From Cycas panzhihuaensis (Eukaryota; Cycadophyta): a DNA stretch of 64,000 nt. Below, in pieces: positions 1 through 9,660 of the stretch. Numbering within the stretch: the first letter of the stretch is position 1; the number at the start of each line of letters is the position of its first letter. Where the stretch lies: positions 38,447,741 through 38,511,740 of the forward strand of contig CM041465.1 of the NCBI GenBank assembly GCA_023213395.1, in the 5' to 3' direction. The notes beneath the pieces are model-generated. The model was not told the DNA's origin and ran no database searches. It saw only the letters and a list, made by a program, of their open reading frames with translations. A program made the translations under genes and the position numbers.

Positions 1-1521
1 ATGTCCTTATCCTAGAGGCTTGTTGCTAGTGCAATGATGAAGGTTGTTTCCTCTTCCCCATCATCATCACCAATTTGTTCCTCGTTGTAGTTCCCCATTG
101 GGCGCTTTCCTCTCTGAATGTCTGCTTTTTTGACTGGGCATTGATATGGGAAATGTCCTGATAGGCCACAATGATAGCACATGTCAAAATCCCTACATGA
201 AGTTGTAAAATGACCAGTCTTATTACAATTATAACAGATTCTTGGAGTAGTATTGTGTCCTCGTCCTCTTGTATCTTGCCAACAACCTCTTGATGGAGCA
301 CGATCTTCAGGAGTTCGTCCTCTTCCTCTAATTCGACCTCTAATTCCTAGGTTTAGTCTGGAGGCAAATGCATCGTCAAGTTCTCCTACTTCCTCATATC
401 TTCCATTCCTTTGCTCTTGTCGTAGCAGTAATCATGTCAGAGTATCCATTGTCATTGTTGTTATCAGATAAGTATTGGTGATGGTGTTTATTATCACATC
501 GAACGACTTGGGTAATTTGTTGACCACAAGTTCTACTAACTCCTGATTTATAATTGGAGCACCCGCACTAGAGAGTTCATTTCTCAGTGAAATCACTTTA
601 TGCAAGAAATCGGTGATGGTTTCAGACTTCTTCATGTGGAGTTTGAACAGTTCTTATTTTAGGGCTATTATCTTGGCTTTGTTTTTCTGTTCGTATAAGT
701 TCTCCAAGCATTTTCAAATACTTGTAGTGGAGTATAAATTTTCAACATATATAAAAAGGGGATTAGATATTGATAATTTTAATATTATCACCCCTGTACT
801 ATCCCGTTGTTCCTAGCTAGTTAAATCAGTCCCAGCATCCTTAGGTTTGGCTTCACCTCCCATTGCAATTCTCCAAGCATTTTTTGCTCTTAGAAGTGTC
901 TCTATCTTTATTTTCCAAATATGGTAGTTGGTGTCAGTGAGTTTTGTTAGAACCTTCATTCCTAAGCATTAAGTCTTGACCTTGTGTATTAGTATTTTTG
1001 TCACTTTAAGCCCTTTATCCTAAAGTGTTCATTTGTTGGATTATAAAATTGTCTTTTGTCTTGTAGTGACTTTTCTCACATGTGCTTGTGAAAAGTCAAC
1101 TTTTGTGGGCTCTATCCTTATCCTTGGAGATAGAAGAGTCCTAATCAGATTTGGCTCTTAGTCTTGATCAATGACATGTGTTGAGATCTTGATTGTCCAT
1201 ACTCCTTTATAAGGAGCCCTATTCTCATGTTTTGGCAAGTAGTATTTGGAGTAAGAGTTATGCCGCTGTAAGTGTCTCTTGTAGGTGAAGTGTTGAGAGA
1301 AATTCTCCTTCATACTTGCATGTTGTGATAGGTTGAGTTGAAGTGCAATACTCCTCCCTATCATCTCTTATGTTGTACTACATCATTTCTTTAATCTAAG
1401 TGTATTGCCCTTCATATTTTGATGTCCTCTCTAGCTTCTCAATAGATTCTGGAACCTGTATTATCTCGATTTTGTCTTTCAAGTTTATCACTATCAAAAG
1501 GGCTAAGATACATTAGGCCAT
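1..1521 (-). pseudogene. R1 gag (broken, split by a solo LTR)
   Basis: This is the copia capsid/nucleocapsid gene, whose product packages element RNA in cytoplasmic particles. Read on the minus strand it starts near 1521 and its N-terminal KLTDTNYHIWKIK motif is cut by the solo LTR at 945-1481. Joining the flanks across the duplicated AGTTT makes that motif continuous. Downstream are an RG-rich segment and two adjacent CX2CX4HX4C zinc knuckles (195-236 and 138-179), then the start of protease at the edge. Several stops occur, including one three codons after the apparent start and one at about 20-30, so it is not functional. The double knuckle matches gag of R5, R7, R9 and R10. Confidence 0.82.
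945..1481 (+). repeat. Solo LTR of the R3 family
   Basis: This 537-bp block starts TGTTAGAACC, ends TTTCA and is flanked by the exact 5-bp duplication AGTTT (940-944 and 1482-1486). It aligns with the reverse complement of the 536-bp R3 LTR from the first base, sharing for example CCTAAGCATTAAGTC and a CACTTTA block, at roughly 75-80% identity by eye. It has a TATA-like segment (CTTTATAAGGAG) near 1202. No internal sequence remains, as expected after recombination between the two LTRs of a full element. Its orientation is opposite to R3. Confidence 0.87.
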
Positions 1522-1557
1522 CCTAGAGAGAAAAATAGAGTTTTGACTATCCTAGGC

Positions 1558-1612
1558 CGTGCAACTGTACGGATTTCTATACAGTGCTCAACTTGTATGG
1601 ATGGTACAAAAA
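1558..1612 (-). promoter_or_regulatory. R1 leader motif cluster 2 (GTAC/GTATGG, before gag)
   Basis: This cluster of GTACGG, TATAC and GTATGG words lies 40-90 nt upstream of the gag start. Similar clusters sit in the same place in R5, R7, R9 and R10. Function is unknown; an RNA-structure or packaging role is an inference. Confidence 0.45.
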
Positions 1613-2020
1613 AGTACCTCAGATCAAAGGTCTCGATGAGGTGAGTAAGGATCTAGAGTCATTTTTTGAGAGCAGATTTTGAAATGGGTGAAAACATGCC
1701 TAGAAAGGAGGACAGGCGGCTAGGGTTTCTTCACAAAAACACTCAAAACAAAAAAATCTTCCACAAAAATTCCACAAGACTTGCCCAGAATTGATTGAAT
1801 ATCATCTACAGAAGAGTTTAGATGTATTTTGAGTAAAAATCTGAGAGATTTTTGCCAGAAAACAAGTACCTTCTCCTCAAACCTACGCACTGGTAAAAGT
1901 TTGAAAATGACCCTCAAAATGCCTTTAGATGACTTCGTTGTAGAAGAAAAAGTCGAAGAGGAAGTCAAGATCTATATTCTAGCCAAGTTTCACTTTATTC
2001 TGAGAACTTGAAACTTTCTC

Positions 2021-2037
2021 GTCCGTACAGTCGTACG
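2021..2037 (-). promoter_or_regulatory. R1 leader motif cluster 1 (CGTACG / GTACGGACG)
   Basis: On the minus strand this reads CGTAC and GTACGGACG followed by GAGAAAG, about 185-200 nt downstream of the primer-binding site. It corresponds in position and sequence to the phased arrays of R7, R10, R9 and R5, with fewer units. The words are self-complementary, which would suit RNA dimerisation, but that is an inference. Confidence 0.45.
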
Positions 2038-2205
2038 ATTCTACAATTTCTCTTCTTCAGCAGTCCTTTAATCTTGTCTGGATCCTTCTTGGCTTCTGTC
2101 TTCACTGAAAGCCTTCTACTCTCTTCTTCAGCTTGCCTTGACTGAAGCTGTACTTGTCTTCTCACAGTTTCAAAGAAACCCTCTCTCAATCATGTAGAGT
2201 ATCCT

Positions 2206-2217
2206 GCTCTGATACCA
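2206..2217 (-). other. R1 primer-binding site
   Basis: On the minus strand this reads TGGTATCAGAGC, complementary to the 3' end of plant initiator-methionine tRNA. It sits 3 nt inside the 5' LTR, where minus-strand DNA synthesis is primed in copia elements. Confidence 0.9.
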
Positions 2218-2220
2218 TAT

Positions 2221-2414
2221 TGAATTGATACCTCAATGATAGATAAAGAATGCTTGATGATTATTATTGAGAATACAAGAGTATATATACAATTAGGGTT
2301 TGTAACCCTCTTTGAACTACCTTGCAACCAACACATCACATAATGACACGTGTCCTTCGGTTACAACCATAAAACTTACTCTAGAGACCCTAGATAAACC
2401 ATTATATTCCAACA
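2221..2414 (-). repeat. R1 5' LTR (194 bp)
   Basis: Read on the plus strand it starts TGAATTGATACC and ends CCAACA; on the minus strand it starts TGTTGG and ends TTCA. It matches the R12 3' LTR over its whole 194-bp length with about 16 differences and holds a TATATATAC promoter-like stretch near 2282. Confidence 0.9.
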
Positions 2415-3110
2415 TTCCATTGTAGTCTAGGGTTTGCTCATGGTCAACATACATGTTAATATATTATAATATGCCTCATTAAGTCCACAATACAATCACA
2501 ACCACAATATATTATCATGCATTCATCATCACATTAATACACACATAAGTTCCTTGTAACTCTATTATTTCATTAAGCAATAATCAATATGTACATGTTT
2601 TTTTGTCACACAATATCATCCGTACATCTACTTGGCTGGTTATTTGTACTAGACCAAGCCCAATACATCAATGTACTTAGCTCTCACATCAAATTGGTCG
2701 ATTCAACAAATTTAAATAGTTCATGTGTCTCTGTTGAGGAATGGTTGTGACCAGGAGTCACAATTGCCCCTTTTCCATAATGCATGTCTCTTCATAACTA
2801 AACCCGAGTTAACCATTATGTTGCTTAATCATTCCACATGTGTGTCCATACAATTTTGCCCATGTGGCTCATTTCTACCTTGAGCATTCCACATCTGTTC
2901 CCTATGTGTTCCTCGACTATGTTGTATCTGTTCTGTGCCTATAGTGTACTCTTGCGACAAAACACATAGTGTTCTACATGCATTGTTCATTGTTTTCTCC
3001 TCCATTCTTTATTTCAAACATGGGTTGAACATTTCTCCTGCATTTATTGGTCATATTAAACCACAATTAACCATGTGTTTCTGCCTTTGGGCACATAGGT
3101 GTCGATTTTG
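2415..3110. other. Unassigned AT-rich segment
   Basis: About 700 bp lie between the R1 LTR and the first recognisable part of R2. I see no reading frame above noise, no terminal inverted repeats and no match to any LTR in this window. It may be a strongly decayed 5' part of R2, or the right part of an unrelated element in which R1 inserted. A weak resemblance to R6 gag near 3090-3110 (shared ATTTTGA spacing) slightly favours the former. Confidence 0.5.
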
Positions 3111-3540
3111 AGCAAAATTACATTTGTTGAAATTTGTAAAGCCGATGTCGTCATTCTTATTTGTTATCAAAGAAATCTATAATGAGTTAAATACTATCGG
3201 TAAACTAACTTCAAGAGATGAATTTGTAACTTCCACATTGGATGCTTTGCCAAAGGATTACAATGGATTCATCTCATCACTCACAAGAGAAGCCACATTG
3301 ACTACAGTGACTTTCAATCCACTTGAGAGTCTCTTACTTTAGGAAGAGCAAATTTAATTGCAGCAAGATGAACCATCAACTTTAGGAGCATTTATGGCCA
3401 AGTTCAAGGCCAGATAGAATCCTAAACAATCACTTCAAAAGCAGTTTGGAAATATGAACACTTGCACATCTAAAGCCAATGTTATATGTCATTATTTTGG
3501 TAAGGTGGGCCGCATAGCTCTTGAATGTAAAAAGAAACAA
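3111..3540 (+). pseudogene. R2 gag, C-terminal fragment
   Basis: This fragment aligns with residues from about 120 onward of R6 gag (KFVKPMS, LPKDYNGF, TLGAFMAK motifs). Stops occur after LESLLL near 3342 and again near 3355 and 3418. The single zinc knuckle is degenerate: the second Cys is Phe and the His is Arg, leaving no metal site. R2 gag therefore could not act as nucleocapsid even apart from its stops. Confidence 0.8.
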
Positions 3541-3655
3541 CATGATTTGCAACAGCAGCAACAGTTCCAGCAGCCACATCAACAACAACAACGATAGCAG
3601 TAGTCTCGTCAACAACAATTTCAACAGCAGTAGCAGCAACAACAACAAACCCCTA
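3539..3655 (+). repeat. CAA/CAG-rich low-complexity tract in R2 gag-pol
   Basis: An imperfect run of CAR codons encodes poly-glutamine between the gag knuckle and protease. R6 has a shorter Gln/Arg-rich linker at the same place (20130-20215), so this is an element linker that expanded, not a host polyQ gene. Two CAG codons have become TAG stops. Confidence 0.8.
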
Positions 3656-3779
3656 GACCAAATCGAGGTGGCTTTCGAGAAGGTCAAAGAGAAAGGGGGG
3701 AATTTAGAGGTGGCAACCAAGGCCACTCAAACCAATTTGCAGATAAAGACAAAATGGTTTATACATTTCACAACTCTGG

Positions 3780-5199
3780 AAGTGATAACACTTGGATAAT
3801 TGATTCAAGGGCATCTTGGCATATAACATCAAAGAAGGAAGAGTGCAATCAGTTATATTTGGTAACAATGAATTTGTTGAGATTTCTGATATAGGCACAA
3901 TTGTCTCATTTCATTCACTTAACAACCCTACTTCCACATTTCCCACTAGAGATGCCTATCTAATACCTTCAATGGAGAAAAACCACTTATTTATTAGTCA
4001 ACTGGACAAACAACAAATGAGTATTTTATTTAAAGGTGGGAAATGAAGAATTAGTGATAGAAATGATCAAGTGGTAGCCACTGGTTATGAGGACCATGGA
4101 CTTTATTAAATGGATGCATCAAACACTACACTTGACATAGCACCTGCCTATTCTGTCACTCAATCTAAGTCAAAAGATCAATTTTGGCATAATAGACTAG
4201 GCCACTTAAGCCTAGAAAATATCAAGTTGATGTTCAATAAAAACATGGTGTATGGGCTTCCAAAGATATCTATCTCAAAGTGTCTTTGTGAAGCACGTAT
4301 TATGGGGACTCAACATAGATAGCCTTTCCTAAAGGCAATTCATTACGTGCATCATAGCCCTTGCAGTTAGTTCATACAGAGTTATGTAGACCTATGTCCA
4401 CGACATCCCTTTCATCGATGATTTTTTACATAAAGTTTGAGTGTATTTCATCAGGCAAAAACTAGAGGCATTCGAAAAATTTAAAGAATTCAAACTTGAA
4501 GTGGAAAATGAATCTGGATTGTCAATCAAAATTTTGCGATCTAACAATGGAGGTGAATTTACTTCAAGGGAATTCAATCAATTTTGCAAGGTTCATAGAA
4601 TCAGGCGCCAACTCACTACTCCTCATACACCTCAGTAGGATGGAGTTTCTAAGCAAATGAAGAGGACTTTGGCCGATAAAGCAATGATGCATGCAAAGGG
4701 ACTACCTTGTTCCTATTAGGTAGTAGCATTCCACACAGCAGCACATGTGGCAAATATGAGTCCAACTATAATAGTCGCCAACATCACACCAGATGAGGCT
4801 TCGTCTAGTAGAAAGCCAATTGTTAGTCATTTGAGGACTTTTAGGTGTACTGCTTATATGCACATTCCCCATAAGCAAAGAACCAAGTTAGATAAAAATA
4901 GTCTCAAATGTATTTTCGTTGGTTATGCTATTCACAGCAAAGCATATAGGATATATGACCCTAATGCCAAAAAAATGCATTTTTCTATAAATGTAATATT
5001 TGTTGAAGACAATGAGGAGTTGGAATCTGCATCCATCCAATCTCCCACTAAAAAAGGCAAACAGATTATTGAGGATTTCCTTCCCTCACAATCACCTACA
5101 CCATGTACATCTTCTGCTCCTATCGCTTCTACTTCTACTCCATCTACTTCAAATTCAGCTCCACTTGACCCTTGTACTTCTTCAGTTGATCAACCTTAA
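3780..5199 (+). pseudogene. R2 protease and integrase (broken)
   Basis: The protease active site at 3802-3813 reads DSRA where copia enzymes have DSGA, a single G-to-A change that removes the flap glycine. The pre-integrase zinc region (WHNRLGH ... CLCEA) is near 4185-4300. The integrase core keeps its first Asp (FIDDF near 4415) after a deletion of about 30 bp relative to R6. The second catalytic Asp has become Asn (RSNNGG near 4540) and the Glu of the usual GVSER motif is Lys (near 4645). The C-terminal domain and a Ser/Thr/Pro-rich linker run to 5199. Three of four catalytic checks fail, so integrase is dead. Confidence 0.85.
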
Positions 5200-6470
5200 A
5201 AGTCAGAAGATATTGAGGTTGAAGCTACATTTATAAAGAAGCTACCTAAATGGTACACACAGATAGTACAGGATGGATTATAGAAAGAAAACACCCATCA
5301 GAGATGAGGCAGCAAACAAACTATGCACTTATGGCTGAAGTGCTTTGTGTTGATGAGCCTTTCACTTTTGAGAAGGCATATAAAAGTAAAAAGTAGAAAA
5401 CTGCCATGGATGAAGAAATCCATTCTATTGAAAAGAATGGAACATTGGATTTGGTGGAATTGCCTAAAAACAAGTAAGCATTTAGTTGTAAATGGGTTTA
5501 TAAAACCAAATTCCACTCTAATGGTTCAATCGAGCGACATAAAGCTTGACTTGTTGCAAAGGGTTTTAAACAAAAAAAAAGGCATTGATTATGAGAAAAC
5601 CTTTTCACCAATGACAAACATGAATACCATCAGAATGATATTGGCCTTAACTACTCAATGCAAGTGGCCAATCTACCAGATGGATGTGAAGAGTGCCTTT
5701 CTCATCAACGATCTTCAAGAGGAGGTATATTTGGAACAACCTCCTAGTTACATTGAACAAGGCAAAGAACATTTGGTCTATCACCTCAAGAATACTTTGT
5801 ATGGTTTAAAACAGGCCCCAAGAACATGGTACTCTAAAATCGATGATTATTTTTTGAGACATGGATATCATCGATCCACATTAGATCTTAACTTGTATAT
5901 AAAAGTTAGAGAGAACCATGCAGTCTTTGTTGTCTTATATGTTGATGACTTAGTGATCAAAAGAAATGACACTAAGATGATTCAAATTCTCCAAGATGAT
6001 CTTAAGAGGAGTTTTCAGATGACTGATCTTGGACTCCTCCATTATTTCTTAAGCATGGAGGTATGGCAACAACCAGATCATATCTTTCTTTCCCAAGTCA
6101 AATATTCTTGGGATATTTTATAGCGTTTTAGAATGTAGGACTGCAAACCAGTGCCTACACCAAAGGAGAATGGTACTAAGTTGTCACTCGATGAGGAAGC
6201 CGAAATAGAAAATCCTACATTATACTAGCAACTGGTGGATAGCCTAATCTGCCTTGCCAACACTAGACTGGACATTTCATTTGTAGTTGGGATTTGTCTA
6301 GGGTACATGTCTCAACTTAATCAGAAACATTGGAATGCAACAAAGTGTATACTGAGATACATCAAAGGCACATTGCAGCATGGCCTTCAATATACTCATA
6401 ATAAGAACTTCATTTTGGAGGGGTTCTCAGATTTTGATTGGGCAGGTTGCCAAGATAGTCGCAGATCAAC
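5200..6470 (+). pseudogene. R2 reverse transcriptase and RNase H N-terminal part
   Basis: The RT runs through MDVKSAFL (near 5680), EQPPSYI, LYGLKQAP (near 5800) and the polymerase box YVDDLV at 5938-5949, which is intact. Stops near 5280, 5475, 5548, 6121 and 6226 break the frame. The RNase H connection (ANTRLDISF, GYMSQ) and first catalytic Asp block (DFDWAGCQDSRRST) follow before R3 cuts the gene at 6470. The rest of RNase H is at 53043-53450. Confidence 0.87.
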
Positions 6471-7006
6471 TAAAAGAAAGAGAAATGAAGATGCCACATG
6501 ATCTATTTAAGGAACAAGATAGGACACATAAATTATAAAAGATAATACTTGATTGATAGAAACATGGACTACATAACATGAGAATAATATCGAGGAGATT
6601 CAACTACAACTCAACCTATTACACAAGCAAAATAGGGAGGAGAATTAATCTCAAACTCAACTTATAAGAAAAGCTACAACAGCATAATACTGACTCCAAG
6701 TTTATTGCATTACAAAACAAGGAAAATAAAGAGGTTTCAATGATCAGGATTTAGACACAAGTCACTGATCAAAAGTACAAGAAAATTCTGAATAAAACTT
6801 TACTTTCCACAAGGACTATGATGGTGACAAGTGTAGCCATCCAAAGTTGACTTTCCACTAAGCACATGTGGAAAAGCCACAAAAGACAAATGATAAAAGA
6901 CAATTTAAAAATAAAATAAAAGATCACTTTAGCATAAAGCCTAAAGTGACAAAAATATAAATGTACAAGGTAAAGACTTAATGCTTAGGACATGAAGGTT
7001 TTACCA
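6471..7006 (-). repeat. R3 3' LTR (536 bp)
   Basis: It pairs with 52507-53042 and lies just after the TCAAC duplication. Its first bases are changed (TAAAAG against TGAGAG), so the TG/CA end is lost on this copy. The adjoining polypurine tract (read on minus as AAGGGGAGGGGGG, 7007-7020) marks the plus-strand DNA priming site. Confidence 0.88.
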
Positions 7007-7860
7007 CCCCCCTCCCCTTAATGTATACAACATTAAGTTGAATGCCGAGGTTGTCTTTGAAGTGTTCAAACTTTTCTTTGCCAAGCGGTTTGGTGAAGAT
7101 ATCCGCTAATTGTTGATCAGTCAGCTTATAGACGAGGTCAATTTCACCTTGTTGCACATGTTCTTTGATAAAGTGGTGATGGACCTCAATATGCTTGGTC
7201 TGTGCATGAAATATTAGATTCTTGGTTATCTTGATAATACTTTGATTATCATAATATAATGGTGTTGGAAATGTTTGCTCAAGTCCAAGTTCTCCAAGAA
7301 TCCGCCTGAGCCAAATAGTCTCACACATTGCGCTAACAACAGCTTTGTATTCTGCTTTAGTGGAGAAAAGCGTAATATTTGGTTGCTTTTTGCAACTCCA
7401 TGAAACAATAGCAGACCCAAGGTTAAAGCAATAACTTGAAGTAGATTTTTGGCTATCATGGCATCCAGCACAATCAGAATCTGAGAACCCTTCCAATGTG
7501 AAGTTCTCGTTATGTGTATACTGGAGACCATATTACAATGTACCTTTGAAGTATCAAAGAATCCATTTTGCAGCATTCCAGTGTCGCTGATTGAGATTTA
7601 TCATAAATTTAGAATAAATTCCAACTGCATATGATATGTCAGGCCTAGTGTTAATCAAGTAAATGAGACTACCCACTAGCTGTCTGAAAAGGGTGGAATT
7701 AACATGTTTTCCTTCTTCATTCATCAACAATTTGGTGCCTCTCTCCATAGGGGTCAGCGATGATTTACAGTCTTCTATTCTGAATCGTTGAAAATGTCCT
7801 AAGTGTACTTGACTTGGGAGAGGGAGATGAAAATGTGACCTGACTGTTGCCACACTTCCA
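7007..7860 (-). pseudogene. R3 RNase H
   Basis: On the minus strand this covers the RT-RNase H connection (LVGSLIYL, NTRPDISYAVG near 7640) through DSDCAGC, QKSTSSYC, SWSCKKQ, KAEYKAV, TKHIEVHHHFIKEHV and LADIFTKPLG to the last codons at about 6978, which run a little into the LTR. The RNase H acidic residues are recognisable (DSD, KAE, YDNQS). The frame breaks near 7500-7560. It resembles RNase H of R2 and R6 more than that of R5, R7, R9 and R10. Confidence 0.85.
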
Positions 7861-8660
7861 TGACGAGAAAGTAATGAAGAAGTCTGAGATTTGCCATCTC
7901 AAAACTTCTCTTTAGATCCCCTTGAAGGCTTTCTATCAAATCTACATCATTGCTTGTAATGACCAAATCATCAACATAAAGTACAATAAGAGTGATGTGC
8001 TAGTTTTGAAACTTGATGTACAGGTTCGAGTCAGATGTGGATAGATGAAAATTATGCTTAAGAAAGTAATCATTGATCTTTGAATACCAAGCACGTGGCG
8101 CCTGTTTTAGACTATATAAGGCCTTTTTAAGGCAACAAACAAGATATGCTCATTGCCAACTGAAATATACCCAGGAGGTTGTTCCAGATATACCTCCTGA
8201 GTGAAATCGCCATTTAGAAAGGCACTTTTGACATCCATTTGGTACAATGGCCACTTGCATTGAGCAACTGAGGCTATAACTATTCTGATGGTGTTCATAT
8301 TTGCAACAGGTGCAAATGTCTCGTTGTAGTCGATACCTTCCTGTTGTTTGAAACCTTTTGTGACTAGACGAGCCTTATGTCACTCAATAGTGCTATCAGA
8401 TTTTTACTTAACCTTGTAGATACACTTACAACTAATGGCTTGTTTGCAGGTGGCAATTCAACCAATTCCCATGTGTCATTTTGATAGATAGAGTGGATCT
8501 CATCATCCATAGCAGCTAGCCAGTTCATCTATACATGCCTCCTCAAAAGTGGAAGGCTCAGGAGTACTAAGCACTTCAACCATAAGTGCAGAGTTTACAG
8601 TGGTTGGTGGCCGCATTTGGATGGTCATTTGCCTTCAACAATTTGTGAACCTGCAATAGT
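7861..8660 (-). pseudogene. R3 reverse transcriptase
   Basis: The polymerase box YVDDLVI is at 7967-7978 on the minus strand. Upstream in reading order are the QAPRAW region (near 8095), [18 protein letters not shown] (8215-8235) and [13 protein letters not shown] (near 8300). Several frameshifts separate these blocks. The catalytic Asp pair is intact, but the enzyme cannot be made from this copy. Confidence 0.85.
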
Positions 8661-9268
8661 CTATAAATACCATCGAGGTAGTTTCTTCGTCGGCATTACT
8701 TCATTGTCCTATGATGGTGTTGAGTGTTGAATCTCTAAAGAACTTGCAGGATTGGATGAAGGAACTAAGGAAGGTGATGAGGAAGAAGAAGCAAGTGTTG
8801 ATGAAGGACAAGGTGTGGAAGATGTAAAGGGGACAGATTCCTCAACAATTGCTTTCCCTTTATCAAGGGAGAGTGAAAGAGAACTAAATTCTATCTCCTA
8901 ATTGTCTTCTGCAAAGACAACGTCCCGTGCAGTGTGCATCTTTTTACTAATTGGATCAAATAATCGATATGCTTTGCTGCCAAGAGCATATCCTACAAAG
9001 ATGCATTTGAGACTTTTATCATTAAATTTTTGTCTTTACTCTTGGGGAACATTCATGTAGGCCGTGTATCCAAAGGTATGTAAGTGACTGACCGTGGGTT
9101 TCTGACCAGTCCAGACCTCCTCGGGTGTCATGCCCGAAAGTGTCGAAATAGAGCTGTGGTTTGACAGATAAACAACAATGAGGACTACTTCTGCCCAGTA
9201 TGCTAGAGAGAGACCTTGAGCATGCATCATAGTTTTCGCCTTATTGACCAAGGTTTTGTTCATGCGTT
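8661..9268 (-). pseudogene. R3 integrase, C-terminal half
   Basis: This half carries the end of the catalytic core and the C-terminal domain: MNKTLVNKAKTMMHAQGLSLAYWAE (from 9263 downward), TPEEVWTGQKPTVSHLHTFGYTAYM, a KCIFVGYA-like block near 9000, then a Ser-rich linker. It is separated from the N-terminal half (15748-16382) by R4. Across that junction about a dozen codons expected between the NGIK and GVAER motifs appear to be missing, a small deletion in R3 itself. Confidence 0.8.
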
Positions 9269-9273
9269 CTGCC

Positions 9274-9647
9274 TGTTAATGTGGCAATTAATTATTAAGC
9301 CACTTAGTTAATGTTAATGTGGTTTAATTAAGTGAAAAGGTGCAAAGCCAAAATGTGCAACTTATTCAGAGGGTCACAACCCTAATCGAGTGACACCTCT
9401 TAGAAGAATATAAATGCCTAGAGGCCTTGTGTATTCAACATCCAAGATTCATTATATCGATTCATTGTGAAATAATCAAGTGATCCATCAAGGATCTTTT
9501 TGTGGTGGGTTTTTTCCCGAAAGGGTTTTCCCACATAAATTCTTGTGTACTGTGCATATGTTATTTGTGTATATTTGTTTGCTTGCTGTGTATGGTAAAA
9601 GATTCTGCGGTTGGAAACATTTGTGTATGATTTCATATTCTCAAACA
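9274..9647 (+). repeat. R4 5' LTR (374 bp)
   Basis: Starts TGTTAATGTGG and ends CAAACA. A TATA-like box (GAATATAAATG) lies near 9408. It pairs with 15372-15742. Confidence 0.95.
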
Positions 9648-9660
9648 TGGTATCAGAGCC
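9648..9660 (+). other. R4 primer-binding site
   Basis: TGGTATCAGAGCC abuts the 5' LTR directly and complements the 3' end of plant initiator-methionine tRNA. Confidence 0.95.

Larger units (their letters stand above)
1..2414 (-). mobile_element. R1: Ty1/copia LTR retrotransposon, 5' part only
   Basis: This is the 5' end of a minus-strand copia element whose protease and pol lie beyond the left edge. Reading leftward it has a 5' LTR (2221-2414), a primer-binding site, an untranslated leader of about 700 bp and gag. Its LTR is about 92% identical by eye to the 194-bp LTR of R12, so both belong to one family. A solo LTR of another family has inserted in its gag. The 5 bp after the LTR (TTCCA, 2415-2419) should be its target duplication, but the partner copy is outside the window. 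Confidence 0.9.

Noticed and set aside
3521-3799. Ser/Asn-rich open frame overlapping the CAA/CAG tract, and its Leu-rich antisense frame
   Set aside because: Both are out-of-frame readings of the CAR repeat in the R2 gag-protease linker; the R2 protein frame explains the sequence.
9648-9660. tRNA gene
   Set aside because: This and the similar TGGTATCAGAGC sites are primer-binding sites complementary to a tRNA end, with no cloverleaf around them. I saw no tRNA or rRNA gene in the window.
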